The position numbers and the translations under genes are program-made. This document shows, one piece after another, positions 41,899 through 50,490 of a stretch of DNA of 64,000 nucleotides. The notes under the pieces were generated by a model. That model saw nothing but the letters and a program-made list of their open reading frames with translations, was not told the origin of the DNA and made no database searches. The first letter of the stretch is position 1. Each line of letters starts with the position of its first letter. Origin of the DNA: Paracoccus benzoatiresistens (GTDB taxonomy: Bacteria; Pseudomonadota; Alphaproteobacteria; Rhodobacterales; Rhodobacteraceae); NCBI RefSeq assembly GCF_026913015.1, contig NZ_JAPTYD010000002.1, positions 219,822 to 283,821 on the forward strand, given 5' to 3'.

Positions 41899-43090
41899 GA
41901 ACCGGATCCTCCAGCCCGATCGTCGTCAGGATCAGGCGATTGATGTCATGGACATCGTTGTTGGCAGCGACCTCGGCCCGCGCGGCGCGGCCCATCTGCG
42001 TGATGAGGCCGGGCGCCTTGATGAAGCGCCGCATCGCCGCCGCCAGCGCCGCCACGTCGCCCGCAGGCACCACGAAACCCGAGACGCCGTCGCTGATGGT
42101 CGATCCGCAGCCCGGCGCATCCGTGGTGATGACCGCGCGGCCCGTGGACATGGCTTCCAGGATCGACCGCGGCACGCCTTCGCGCAGCATGGTCGGCAGC
42201 ACGAAGACCGAGGCACCGGCCAGCCAGGGGCGCACGTCGCGGGTGGCGCCGGGCAGTTCGGCGATCCCCTCGGCCCGCCAGGCGGCCAGCGTCTCGGCCG
42301 ACACCGCGTCGGGATTGCTGTCGGTCGGGCCAAGCAGGCACAGCTCGAACCGGGCGCCCCCGGCGCGCAACAGGCGCGCAGCCTCGACCAGGATCTCGAC
42401 GCCCTTGCTTTTCAGCAGGCGCCCCACGAACAGGAAGCGCACGGGATCCGTCGGAGGCTCGCTTGCCTGGAACAGGCGCGTATCGACGCCCGATCCGGGA
42501 ACGCGCACCAGCCGCGCATGGGGCGGAACCAAGCCAAAGGCGCGGATGTCGCGTTCCTCGGCATCGTTGTAGCAGAAGGCGACGGTGACCTTGCGCAGCG
42601 CCAGCCGGTGCAGCCGGACCACGATGTCCCGGATCACCCGCCGCCGCCCTTCCGGCGCGGGGTCGTTGAAGGCATAGCCCAGGCCGGTGAACAGCGGCGT
42701 CGTGCGCACCCCTGCCAGCCGCCCGGCCAGCGCGCCATAGACGATCGGCTTCAGGGTATAGGGCAGCACGAGGTCCGGCCTTTCGCGCAGCAGGATGCGC
42801 AGGATCGCGGACAGGGTGACCAGGTCGCTGACCGGATTGACGCCCGTGCGGCTCATCGGGATCTGGACAAAGCGGATCCGCTCGGCCCGCAGGGCGGTGG
42901 CGGTGGCCTCGTCGATCTCGGGCGACAGCACCAGCAGGTCATGGCCATTGGCCTGGATGCGGCGCAGCAGTTCCAGCCGGAAATTGATCAGCGACCAGCC
43001 AAGCGAGGCGATCACCACCACCTTCCTGCGACGGCGAGGCACGGCCCCCGCCGCTGCGAAGGCGTTGTCGGCGACAAATGTTTCGGTCAT
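41891..43090 (-). CDS. Glycosyltransferase family 4
   Basis: A 399-residue GT-B glycosyltransferase of the WbpH/PglA-like GT4 group (VVVIASLGWSLINFRLELLRRI at the N-terminus). The donor domain has VRFLFVGRLLKSKGVEILVEAARLL and VLPTMLREGVPRSILEAMSTGRAVITTDAPGC, with the E-x7-E motif. The LxxxGxGYAF-like segment TGLGYAFNDP is common in transferases that add the second sugar after a PglC-type initiation. It overlaps the FlaA1-like gene by ATGA and the gtrA-like gene by 8 nt. Confidence 0.88.
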   Translation of the reverse strand: MTETFVADNAFAAAGAVPRRRRKVVVIASLGWSLINFRLELLRRIQANGHDLLVLSPEIDEATATALRAERIRFVQIPMSRTGVNPVSDLVTLSAILRILLRERPDLVLPYTLKPIVYGALAGRLAGVRTTPLFTGLGYAFNDPAPEGRRRVIRDIVVRLHRLALRKVTVAFCYNDAEERDIRAFGLVPPHARLVRVPGSGVDTRLFQASEPPTDPVRFLFVGRLLKSKGVEILVEAARLLRAGGARFELCLLGPTDSNPDAVSAETLAAWRAEGIAELPGATRDVRPWLAGASVFVLPTMLREGVPRSILEAMSTGRAVITTDAPGCGSTISDGVSGFVVPAGDVAALAAAMRRFIKAPGLITQMGRAARAEVAANNDVHDINRLILTTIGLEDPVHG

Positions 43091-45126
43091 ACCGCCGCCC
43101 CCACGGAAAGCGAGCCGCGGCGGATCAGGGGCTGGACGGGCGTCGGCGTGAGGATGACCGGCCCCCCTTCCTGGGTCGGATCCTCGTATCCCGGCACGGC
43201 CGAGCGGAGGTAATGGCGCACCAGCCCGACATCGCCGGCCACCGCCGAGGCTTCCAGCCGCTGCATGACCGCGCGAAGGGCCGCAATGGGAACGCCCATG
43301 GGGGTCGCCGCGCGCACGCCGGGGAACACCTCGGGGTGGACGGTCTCGTTATGGTCGAACAGTTCCTCGAACAGCTTTTCGCCGGGACGGATCCCCACGA
43401 ACTTGATCTCGATGTCCTTGCCGGGCACCTTGCCCGCCATGCGGATCATCCGTTCGGCCAGATCCAGGATGCGGACCGGCTTGCCCATGTCCAGAACAAA
43501 GATCCGGCCCAGTTCCGAGTTCTCGGCAAAGCCCGCGGCGGCGGACAGAAGCGTCAGCTCGACCGCTTCCCGGATCGACATGAAATAGCGTTCCATGTTC
43601 GGATCGGTCACGGTCAGCGGCCCGCCCTGCGCGATCTGGCGCTGGAACAGCGGGATCAGAGAGCCCGACGATCCCAGCACGTTGCCGAAGCGGACCACGA
43701 AGAAGCGGGTCTGCTCCTCGGTCGCGCGGGTCGCGCGGTCCTGCGCCTGGCAATAGAATTCGGCGACGCGCTTGGTGGCGCCCATCACGTTGGTGGTGTT
43801 GACCGCCTTGTCGGTCGAAATCTGCACCATGGCCAGAACACCGACACGCCGCGACGCATCGGCCACGTTGCGCGCGCCGATGATGTTGGTCAGCACGCCG
43901 TCGCAGGGGTTCATCTCGACCAGGGGCACATGCTTCAGCGCGGCGGCGTTGAAGACGAATTCGGGACGGTGTTCGGCAAAGATCCTGTCCACCCGGTCCT
44001 TGTTGCGGATGCAGCTGACATAGATCTTGCGCGGCACGTCGGGGAAATACTGCGCCAACGCCATGTCGATGTTGTAGGCGTTCAGCTCGCAGCTTTCGAT
44101 CAGCACCAGTTCCTGCGGGCGCAGAGCGGCCAGCTGGCGGGCCAGTTCGCTGCCGATGGAGCCCCCGCCGCCAGTCACCAGCACCCGCCGGCCCGTGAAC
44201 TGCTGGAACAGCAGGCTTTTCTGGACCCGCATCTGCGGACGGTCCAGGATCGTCTCGGGGTCGATGCTGACCACCGGGACATGGCGGGGATCGATCGCGG
44301 CGCGCGGCGTCCCAATATCGGGCAGGGCCGAAACCTTGACCCCGTTGCCGTCCGCCCATCCCAGCAGCCGCCGGATCCCGTCGCTGTCGAAATGGGTCAC
44401 GGGTTCGGTCAAGAGCAGCATCTCGGGGCGCTCGGGCAGGCGCTCCAGCTTGTCGATCAGGCTGGCGGGATTGCGGACCGAGTCGACGATGCGGACATCG
44501 CCGAAATACATCTCGGTCGTGCCGCGGGCGTCGTCGATGATGCCGATGGCGCGGAACTGCGCGGCCGGCGCTCGCAGGGAGCGCAGGAACAGGTCGCAGG
44601 TCGCCCCCGTGCCCACCACCAGAACAGGAATGCGGGCCTGTTCGTGGCTGCGGTTGCGCAGCAATTCCCGACCCCTTGCGGCAAATCGGACTGCAGCCAG
44701 CGCCGGAGTTACAATCAGGAATTGAATGATAAACACATTCAAGGGAATGACATTATCATGCCCCAGTCCCGATGCGACCAGCCAGATACCTGTGATTGTA
44801 ATAAACGCAGCGGTAATCAACCGCTGGACATCCTTGAACGAGGATGAACGCGCGACCCGGCGATAAAGCCCCAGAAAGGGATAACAAATAAGACTGGTGA
44901 TTACCGATACCAGGACATAACCCTGGATCGCCTCGGATGGAACGGGCGGCAGGACCGGGCCAAAACCCAGGAACAGGGCCGCGACCGCCGCGAACGCCGC
45001 TACGGCGATGTCGAAAAAATACAACCGTCGATTGACATTAACACCTGACAGCCGTAGAAGCCGAGCTGAGAAATGCTTGAGCGTATAAGAATTGATCGCC
45101 CGAAGGCGCCATTTTTGAGTACTCAT
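43087..45126 (-). CDS. Membrane-bound NDP-sugar 4,6-dehydratase (FlaA1/WbpM/PglF/CapD type)
   Basis: A 679-residue protein with four N-terminal membrane helices (about residues 35-150), a nucleotide-binding-like middle domain (VLVVGTGATCDLFLRSL) and a C-terminal SDR dehydratase with VTGGGGSIGSELARQL, VEMNPCDGVLTNIIG, and ISTDKAVNTTNVMGATKRVAE, where Met takes the usual Tyr position, as in the WbpM/PglF group. These enzymes convert UDP-GlcNAc to UDP-4-keto-6-deoxy-GlcNAc. It leads the 12.7-kb leftward operon, and its first 400 nt are lower in GC than the rest. ATG 45126 is chosen; 45135 is also possible. Confidence 0.9.
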   Translation of the reverse strand: MSTQKWRLRAINSYTLKHFSARLLRLSGVNVNRRLYFFDIAVAAFAAVAALFLGFGPVLPPVPSEAIQGYVLVSVITSLICYPFLGLYRRVARSSSFKDVQRLITAAFITITGIWLVASGLGHDNVIPLNVFIIQFLIVTPALAAVRFAARGRELLRNRSHEQARIPVLVVGTGATCDLFLRSLRAPAAQFRAIGIIDDARGTTEMYFGDVRIVDSVRNPASLIDKLERLPERPEMLLLTEPVTHFDSDGIRRLLGWADGNGVKVSALPDIGTPRAAIDPRHVPVVSIDPETILDRPQMRVQKSLLFQQFTGRRVLVTGGGGSIGSELARQLAALRPQELVLIESCELNAYNIDMALAQYFPDVPRKIYVSCIRNKDRVDRIFAEHRPEFVFNAAALKHVPLVEMNPCDGVLTNIIGARNVADASRRVGVLAMVQISTDKAVNTTNVMGATKRVAEFYCQAQDRATRATEEQTRFFVVRFGNVLGSSGSLIPLFQRQIAQGGPLTVTDPNMERYFMSIREAVELTLLSAAAGFAENSELGRIFVLDMGKPVRILDLAERMIRMAGKVPGKDIEIKFVGIRPGEKLFEELFDHNETVHPEVFPGVRAATPMGVPIAALRAVMQRLEASAVAGDVGLVRHYLRSAVPGYEDPTQEGGPVILTPTPVQPLIRRGSLSVGAAV

Positions 45127-45300
45127 TCCAATCATTACTCACCAATTGATCCACCAGCCGGTGGAGATCACGGCTCACTACACAGGCAGATATTAACAAA
45201 CATTTCGATTTCGTGATCGAAAATGTGTGCCAGGCACGAAACGCGTAGGCAATTTCGAACAGCCGATTGAATTTTAATTAAAAGATTTGGCTATTTTTCT
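45127..45300. promoter_or_regulatory. AT-rich promoter region of the leftward polysaccharide operon, with palindromes
   Basis: This is the most AT-rich stretch of the window. TTTCGAT (45203-45209) and ATCGAAA (45216-45222) form a perfect inverted repeat with a 6-nt spacer. TTTTAATTAAAA (45272-45283) is a perfect 12-bp palindrome. A third TTTCGA-type half-site lies at about 45253. These are good candidates for an operator and for binding by an AT-preferring regulator (for example MucR/Ros-type). Exact promoter boxes are not assigned. Confidence 0.55.
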
Positions 45301-45595
45301 GGTTTTCGACTGGGGCGCGCTGGTGGGCGGGCTTTTCGCTGCCTGGCAGGACCTTTTTGAAAAAGAGTCCTGTCGTTACCCCACCGAATCAGTGGGTTTC
45401 CTTCCAATGCCCAAGCCGGCGGACAGCCCGCCGGCCTTGCTGTTACGGATGCTGGCGGCTGCGGCAGCGGACACTCAACTTGCAATGGTGGCAGGGCCGC
45501 AGCCAGGCGACATCCGCAGCCGACCTCCCTGGCTCCTGGCCCAAGGCCGCCGGAGACCGGCAAGCAGTTTCGTTCAGCCGCCTGCACGGCCTTGG
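45301..45595. other. Non-coding stretch with three hairpins between the polysaccharide and organosulfur loci
   Basis: No convincing gene is seen. Three inverted repeats stand in a row: CAGGAC/GTCCTG closing over TTTTT/AAAAA (45347-45373), CCCAC/GTGGG with a 7-nt loop (45381-45397), and GCCGGCGG/CCGCCGGC with a 5-nt loop (45416-45436). Because the organosulfur operon is read leftward into this region, they may act as its terminator. A 98-codon minus-strand frame (45291-45587) has poor composition and is not supported. Confidence 0.5.
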
Positions 45596-46360
45596 CTAAT
45601 GCAGGCCGAACCGGCCCATCAGCATCCGGCGCATCCGCACGAAATCGGCCCCGTTGCGGTCGCGCGGGCGCGGCAGGTCCACTGGGATCACTGCCGGGGG
45701 CGTGCCGTCGGCGGACAGGACCAGCACCCGGTCGGCCAGGAAGATCGCCTCCTCGAGGTCATGGGTCACCAGGATCATGGTGACGTTCTCCTCGCGCCAG
45801 ATGCGGGCCAGTTCCTCCTGCATGGTCAGCTTGGTCATCGCGTCCAGCGCGCCAAGCGGTTCGTCCAGCAGCAGGATTTCCGGCTTCACGGTCAGCGCCC
45901 GGGCGATGCCCACGCGCTGCGCCATGCCGCCTGACAGCTGGCGGGGCCAGGCCCCCTGGAAGTCGGACAGGCCGACCAGACGGATGTAGTGGCGCGCGCG
46001 GTCCTGGGCTGCGGCCCTGGCCATGCCCCTGACCTCCAGCCCGAAGGCCACGTTCTCCAGCACGGTCAACCAGGGCAGCAGGCGGGGTTCCTGGTAGATC
46101 ACCGCCCGTTCGGTTCCGACGCCCGTGACGGGCTTGCCGTCGATCACGACCTGGCCGCTGTCGGCGACCTCCAACCCTGCCAGCAGGCGCAGAAGCGTGG
46201 TCTTGCCGCAGCCCGAGGGGCCGACAATGGCCAGCGCCTCGCCCGCGCGGATGTCCAGCGACAGGCTGCGCAGGACCGGCAGGGGCTGGCCGTTCAGGGT
46301 GAAGGACTTGGACAGGTGGCGCAGGGCCACCTGGCCGCGATGGGCGGTGTCCGTGGTCAT
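45596..46360 (-). CDS. ABC transporter ATP-binding protein (SsuB/TauB-like), set 1
   Basis: A 254-residue ATPase of the nitrate/sulfonate/taurine import family. Walker A VGPSGCGKTTLLRLLAG, signature LSGGMAQRVGIARAL, Walker B ILLLDEPLGALDAMT and the switch His in LVTHDLEE are complete. The C-terminal VDLPRPRDRNGADFVRMR matches SsuB-type proteins. It is the last gene of the operon 50303-45596 and overlaps the solute-binding protein gene by 4 nt. Likely substrate: a sulfonate or related organosulfur compound. Confidence 0.9.
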   Translation of the reverse strand: MTTDTAHRGQVALRHLSKSFTLNGQPLPVLRSLSLDIRAGEALAIVGPSGCGKTTLLRLLAGLEVADSGQVVIDGKPVTGVGTERAVIYQEPRLLPWLTVLENVAFGLEVRGMARAAAQDRARHYIRLVGLSDFQGAWPRQLSGGMAQRVGIARALTVKPEILLLDEPLGALDAMTKLTMQEELARIWREENVTMILVTHDLEEAIFLADRVLVLSADGTPPAVIPVDLPRPRDRNGADFVRMRRMLMGRFGLH

Positions 46361-47325
46361 TTCGCGGCCACCTCCTCGCCCGTGACCAGCAGCACGTCGC
46401 TGGCCTTCAGCTTGCCTTCGGGCAGCTTGCCCTCTCGCACCAGCACGTCGATCCAGAACTGGACATCGCGTTCGACGGCAAGCCCGCCGGGACGCACGCC
46501 GAAGCCCGCGAAATACTGCGCGACCTCGGGGTTTTCGCCCCGTTCCTGCAGGACGCGGGCCAGGATCTCGCGCGTTTCCTCGGGATGCTCGCGGGCATAG
46601 TCCAGGGCACGGGCGGATTGGCGGATGAACTGGTCGGCCGCTTCGGGATGTTCGGCGACCCAGTCCTTGCGCAGCACGGTAAAGCCGCCGGCGATCTCGC
46701 CCAGGACATCAGTGTCGTCAAAGATCGCCCGCAGCCCGCCATTCTTGCGCGCGGCGCCTTCAAAGGTGGTCTGCCAGTATCCGAAGGCCGCCACATCGAC
46801 CTGGCCCGAGCGCAGCACCTGTTCCAGCTGGGGTCCCGGCACGGTCACCAGGTTCGCCGCGTCCTCGGGCAGGCCTTTCGCGTGCAGCGCCTCGCGCACG
46901 GTATAGTCCAGATGCGCGCCAAGCGTGTTGACCGCGACGGTCTTGCCGGGGATGTCCTCGACCGATTTGATCGGGCTGTCTTCCAGCACATAGAAGATCG
47001 ACTGCACCTGGTCGTTGATGCCGTTGGTCGGATAGGCCGCGACGAAGTCGTTGCCGCCGATGATGGAATTCAGCACCGCCGCCGTGGCCGCGCTGCCGAT
47101 CTCGATCGATCCGCCGGCCAGCGCCATCAGCGATTCCGGCCCGCCCGAGGCATAGCCCGCGCTTTCCAGCACGATGCCGGTGCTTTCAAAATAGCCCAAT
47201 TCCTGGGCCAGGTCATGGGCGCTGACGCCGCCGTGGCTGGGCATATAGCGCATCACCACCTCTTCGGCCCGGGCAGGGGCAGTCAGGGCGGTGGACAGGG
47301 CGAGCGAGATCAGGAGGTGTTTCAT
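46357..47325 (-). CDS. ABC transporter substrate-binding protein (SsuA/TauA-like), set 1
   Basis: A 322-residue periplasmic binding protein with signal peptide (MKHLLISLALSTALTAPARA, cleavage about residue 20). It then shows the NMT1/SsuA-like pattern: AQELGYFESTGIVLESAGY, IEIGSAATAAVLNSI, SVEDIPGKTVAVNTLGAHLDY and GQVDVAAFGYW. It would capture a sulfonate-type ligand for the SsuB/SsuC-like partners on either side. Ligand specificity is not readable from the sequence. Confidence 0.88.
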   Translation of the reverse strand: MKHLLISLALSTALTAPARAEEVVMRYMPSHGGVSAHDLAQELGYFESTGIVLESAGYASGGPESLMALAGGSIEIGSAATAAVLNSIIGGNDFVAAYPTNGINDQVQSIFYVLEDSPIKSVEDIPGKTVAVNTLGAHLDYTVREALHAKGLPEDAANLVTVPGPQLEQVLRSGQVDVAAFGYWQTTFEGAARKNGGLRAIFDDTDVLGEIAGGFTVLRKDWVAEHPEAADQFIRQSARALDYAREHPEETREILARVLQERGENPEVAQYFAGFGVRPGGLAVERDVQFWIDVLVREGKLPEGKLKASDVLLVTGEEVAAK

Positions 47326-47353
47326 CGGGTGTTCCCTTGAATGGAGGCGGGGT

Positions 47354-48160
47354 TCAGTCCAGCGACCAGCGGCACAGCCGCCGTTGCAGCAGGACCAGGA
47401 CGGCGTTGGCGGCCAGGCCCAGGCTGGCCATCAGGAAGATCGCCGCGAACATCAGCGGGATCTGGAAGTTGTACTGGGCGTTCATGACCTGGAAGCCGAT
47501 GCCCTTGTTCGCGCCGATCATCTCGGCCGCGATCAGCAGCAGCAGGGCCGTCGTGGCCGACAGGCGCAGCCCCACGAAGATCGCGGGCACCGCGGCGGGC
47601 AGCACCACCCGACGGAACACCTGCAAGCGGCCCGCGCCATAGCTTTCGGCCATCTCGATCAGCTTGCGGTCCACCTGCTTGACGCCGCCGATGGTGGCCA
47701 GCAGCGTCGGAAACAGCGTGGCCCAGAAGATCACGAAGACCTTGGATGTCTCGCCCAGGCCCAGCAGCAGGATGAAGACCGGATAAAGCGCCAGGGCCGA
47801 GGTCTGGCGGAACAGTTGCAGGATCGGGTCCAGCGCGCGCTCGACGGGGCGCAACTGCCCCATCAGCAGGCCCAGGGGGACGCCCAGGGCGGCAGCCGCC
47901 CCGAAGGCCAGCCCGGCGCGCTGCAGGCTGATGGCGATATCATCGACCAGGGCGCCGCTGGCGATCCCGGTCCATAGCGCCCCAAGGATCGCGTCCAAGG
48001 GCGGCAGGACGGCCGGGCTGATCCAGCCCAGCTTGCCCGAGGTCTGCCACAGCACCAGGAAGGCGATGACCAGGCCATAGCGCGCGAGATACGCGCGGAC
48101 CGGCGGGGCGGGAAGGCCGCGGGCGCGGCGCGTGGGGGTGTCGAGGTTCTGCAGGGTCAT
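47354..48160 (-). CDS. ABC transporter permease (SsuC/TauC-like), set 1
   Basis: A 268-residue inner-membrane permease with six predicted helices. The coupling EAA loop is AESYGAGRLQVFRRVVLPAAVPAIFVGLRL, with the family's conserved G and the PAxxPxIxxGLR ending. It lies 4 nt after the monooxygenase gene and 28 nt before the binding protein gene, so import and oxidation of the substrate are co-expressed. Confidence 0.9.
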   Translation of the reverse strand: MTLQNLDTPTRRARGLPAPPVRAYLARYGLVIAFLVLWQTSGKLGWISPAVLPPLDAILGALWTGIASGALVDDIAISLQRAGLAFGAAAALGVPLGLLMGQLRPVERALDPILQLFRQTSALALYPVFILLLGLGETSKVFVIFWATLFPTLLATIGGVKQVDRKLIEMAESYGAGRLQVFRRVVLPAAVPAIFVGLRLSATTALLLLIAAEMIGANKGIGFQVMNAQYNFQIPLMFAAIFLMASLGLAANAVLVLLQRRLCRWSLD

Positions 48161-48164
48161 GGCC

Positions 48165-49517
48165 TTACTCCGCTGCCTGAGCGGCCGCGCGGGCGGCGGC
48201 GTGGCGGTTGACCGGGAAGGGCAGGCCCAGGTTCTCGCGCAGGGTGCGGCCCTCGTAGGCGGTGCGGAACAGCCCGCGCCGCTGCAGTTCCGGGATCACC
48301 AGATCGACGAAATCCGTCAGGCCCGTGGGCAGCCAGGGCGGCAGGATGTTGAAGCCGTCGGCGGCCTCGCTGGTGAACCATTCCTCCAGCATGTCGGCCA
48401 CCTGGGTGGCGCTGCCGATGATGGTGTAATGCCCGCGGGCCGAGGCGACCCATTGGTAAAGCTGCCGGATGGAAAAGTTGTTGTCGTCGGCGATCTGGCG
48501 GATCAGCGCCTGGCGCGACTTCATTCCCTCGGTCGGCGGCGCGGGCGGCAGGGGGCCGTCGATGTCATAGCCGGTCAGATCCAGCGTGCCCCCGGTCAGG
48601 CCGTTCAGCAGCGCGACCCCGTCCTGCGGCAGGATCAGGCTCGTCAGGCGGTCGTATTTCTCGTGCGCCTCGTCCTCAGTCCGGCCCACGAAGGGCGACA
48701 CGCCGGGCATGATCAGGATGTGCGACGGATCGCGCCCCTGCCCCGCCGCGCGGGCCTTGATGTCGCGATAGAAGTCCTGCGCCGTGTCCAGCCGCTGATG
48801 GGCGGTGAAGATCACCTCGGCGGTGGCGGCGGCCAGGCCGCGCCCGTCCTCGGACTGGCCCGCCTGAACGATCACCGGATGGCCCTGCGGGGACCGGGGC
48901 ACATTCAGCGGCCCCTCGACCTTGAAATGCTCGCCCTTGTGGCGGGTAGCGTGCAGCTTGGCACCGTCGAAGAAAGTGCCGCTGTCCTTGTCGCGGATGA
49001 AGATGTCATCCTCGAAACTGTCCCACAGCGCCTTCACGACGGCCACATGCTCGGCCGCGCGGCGATAGCGGGCGGCATGCGGATGCTGGTTGTCCAGGTT
49101 GAAGTTCCGCGCCGCGGCCTCGGTCGCGGTCGTGACCACGTTCCAGCCCGCGCGTCCACCCGAGATCAGGTCCAGCGAGGCGAACTTGCGCGCGGTGTTG
49201 AACGGCTCCTCATAGGTGGTCGAGGCGGTGGCGATGAAGCCGAGGTTCTCCGTCAGCGGCGCCAGGGCCGCGAACAGGGACACGGGCTCGAACCCTGCGA
49301 CACGGGCGGGGCCGCCCTCGGACAGTCCGCCGGTCGATGTGGCCAGCCCGTCGGCCAGGAAATAGGCATCGAACAGGCCGCGCTCGGCCTCGCGCGCCAG
49401 CTGGACGTGGAAGTCGAAATTCACCGCGCCATCGGCGGGCTGGTCGGGGTGGCGCCAGCTTGCGATATGCTGGCCGCCGCCGGGAAGAAAGGCGCCAAGG
49501 CGGATCTTGCGGGTCAT
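48165..49517 (-). CDS. FMNH2-dependent monooxygenase (NtaA/SnaA/DszA family)
   Basis: A 450-residue luciferase-superfamily monooxygenase. IRLGAFLPGGGQHIASWRHPD and EAERGLFDAYFLADGLA are the NtaA/DszA opening; LDLISGGRAGWNVVTTATEAAARNF and GQSEDGRGLAAATAEVIFTAHQ are the family core. Members oxidise nitrilotriacetate, dibenzothiophene sulfone, and various sulfones or sulfonates, with FMNH2 supplied by a separate reductase; such a reductase gene lies two genes upstream. GAGGAG precedes the ATG at 49517. Between two sulfonate-type importers, organosulfur cleavage is the most likely job. Confidence 0.87.
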   Translation of the reverse strand: MTRKIRLGAFLPGGGQHIASWRHPDQPADGAVNFDFHVQLAREAERGLFDAYFLADGLATSTGGLSEGGPARVAGFEPVSLFAALAPLTENLGFIATASTTYEEPFNTARKFASLDLISGGRAGWNVVTTATEAAARNFNLDNQHPHAARYRRAAEHVAVVKALWDSFEDDIFIRDKDSGTFFDGAKLHATRHKGEHFKVEGPLNVPRSPQGHPVIVQAGQSEDGRGLAAATAEVIFTAHQRLDTAQDFYRDIKARAAGQGRDPSHILIMPGVSPFVGRTEDEAHEKYDRLTSLILPQDGVALLNGLTGGTLDLTGYDIDGPLPPAPPTEGMKSRQALIRQIADDNNFSIRQLYQWVASARGHYTIIGSATQVADMLEEWFTSEAADGFNILPPWLPTGLTDFVDLVIPELQRRGLFRTAYEGRTLRENLGLPFPVNRHAAARAAAQAAE

Positions 49518-49531
49518 GGGTTTCTCCTCGT

Positions 49532-49726
49532 TCAGGCTGCGGTCAGGGCGGTGCTGGCGCGGAAGCACAGCACCTTGTGGTGCAGAAGCAGCACCTTGAT
49601 CGAGTTCTGGGTCTCGGCCGGCAGGTCGGCCGACAGGGGGATGTTGCGGATCTCGGCCCCGATGCGCGGGGTGACGGGCAGCACGTCGGCTGCGGGGACT
49701 GCGGCAAAACTCTCGTGGCGCGTCAT
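49532..49726 (-). pseudogene. N-terminal remnant of a TauD/TfdA-type dioxygenase gene
   Basis: A 64-codon frame with its own ATG and AAGGA. It reads VLPVTPRIGAEIRNIPLSAD ... HHKVLCFRAS and then stops. This matches the first 60 or so residues of 2-oxoglutarate-dependent taurine dioxygenases (TPxIGAEIxGIDLS ... LxxHKVxFFRxQ); the catalytic HxD...H part is gone. Intact members have about 280-300 residues. It sits in frame of the operon between the FMN reductase and monooxygenase genes, 14 nt and 19 nt from its neighbours. It may be a clean internal deletion that kept translation flow. A functional small protein is possible but unlikely. Confidence 0.75.
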
Positions 49727-49745
49727 GGCGCTTCCTTTCGGGGGA

Positions 49746-50303
49746 TCAGGCGGCGGCCGACAGGGCGGGGTTCTCGCGCGGGATGAAGGGCGCGAACTGG
49801 TCGATGGCGCGGTCCAGGCGGTCCAGCAGCGCGGGGGATGCGGGGATCCCGTCCTGGAAATCGCCCGCGCCCGCATAAACGCCGGTGGAGAGCGTCGCGG
49901 CCTCGAAGAAGCCCATCAGCGGGCGCAGCTGATGTTCGATGACCAGGGCATGGCGATCCCCGCCGCCCGTCGCGGTCAGCAGCACCGGCTTGTGGCGCAG
50001 CGCCTCGGGGTCGATCAGGTCGAACAGGTGCTTGAACAGGCCGGGATAGCTGCCCTTGTAGACAGGCGCCCCCAGGATCAGCGCATCGGCGCTGACCAGC
50101 GACTGCACGATGCCCAGCGGCAGGGGATCCAGATCCTCCAGCCGGCCTGCCCCGCCAAGCGATGGTTGCAGATCCGCCAGGTCATAGCTGGCGCCGATGA
50201 CATCAAACCGGCGGGTCAGCTTGTCCAGCGCCAGATCGACCAGGGCACGCGTCTTCGAGGGGGCGGAAAGGCTGCCAGAAAAGGCAACAATGCGGAAGGC
50301 CAT
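49746..50303 (-). CDS. NAD(P)H-dependent FMN reductase (MsuE/SsuE-like)
   Basis: A 185-residue flavodoxin-like reductase. VAFSGSLSAPSKTRALV is the FMN phosphate loop and ILGAPVYKGSYPGLFKHLFDLI the signature of SsuE/MsuE proteins. It would feed FMNH2 to the NtaA/DszA-type monooxygenase downstream. The ATG at 50303 has GGAG at optimal spacing; an ATG six nt upstream lies too close. It leads the operon 50303-45596. The closing stretch ENPALSAAA is unremarkable. Confidence 0.9.
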   Translation of the reverse strand: MAFRIVAFSGSLSAPSKTRALVDLALDKLTRRFDVIGASYDLADLQPSLGGAGRLEDLDPLPLGIVQSLVSADALILGAPVYKGSYPGLFKHLFDLIDPEALRHKPVLLTATGGGDRHALVIEHQLRPLMGFFEAATLSTGVYAGAGDFQDGIPASPALLDRLDRAIDQFAPFIPRENPALSAAA

Positions 50304-50490
50304 GCACATCTCCTATTAACGACTTATATGGTCGTGTTTTAGGGGACAGTGGTCCTCCAGGCGATTCCAAAGGTCCGGGCAGATTTGGAACGTGCTGCCT
50401 GCCGCAACGGGCTGGACAGGAAATTTGCTTCTGTCGGGGTCAGGCATCTGGCGCGCAAGCCCGCGGCACAGGCTTGATTCGCGAGCGGCC

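Noticed and set aside
45291..45587. 98-codon minus-strand frame between the two loci
   Set aside because: Composition is Arg/Pro/Ala-rich with no recognisable motif, and it spans three hairpins; treated as non-coding.
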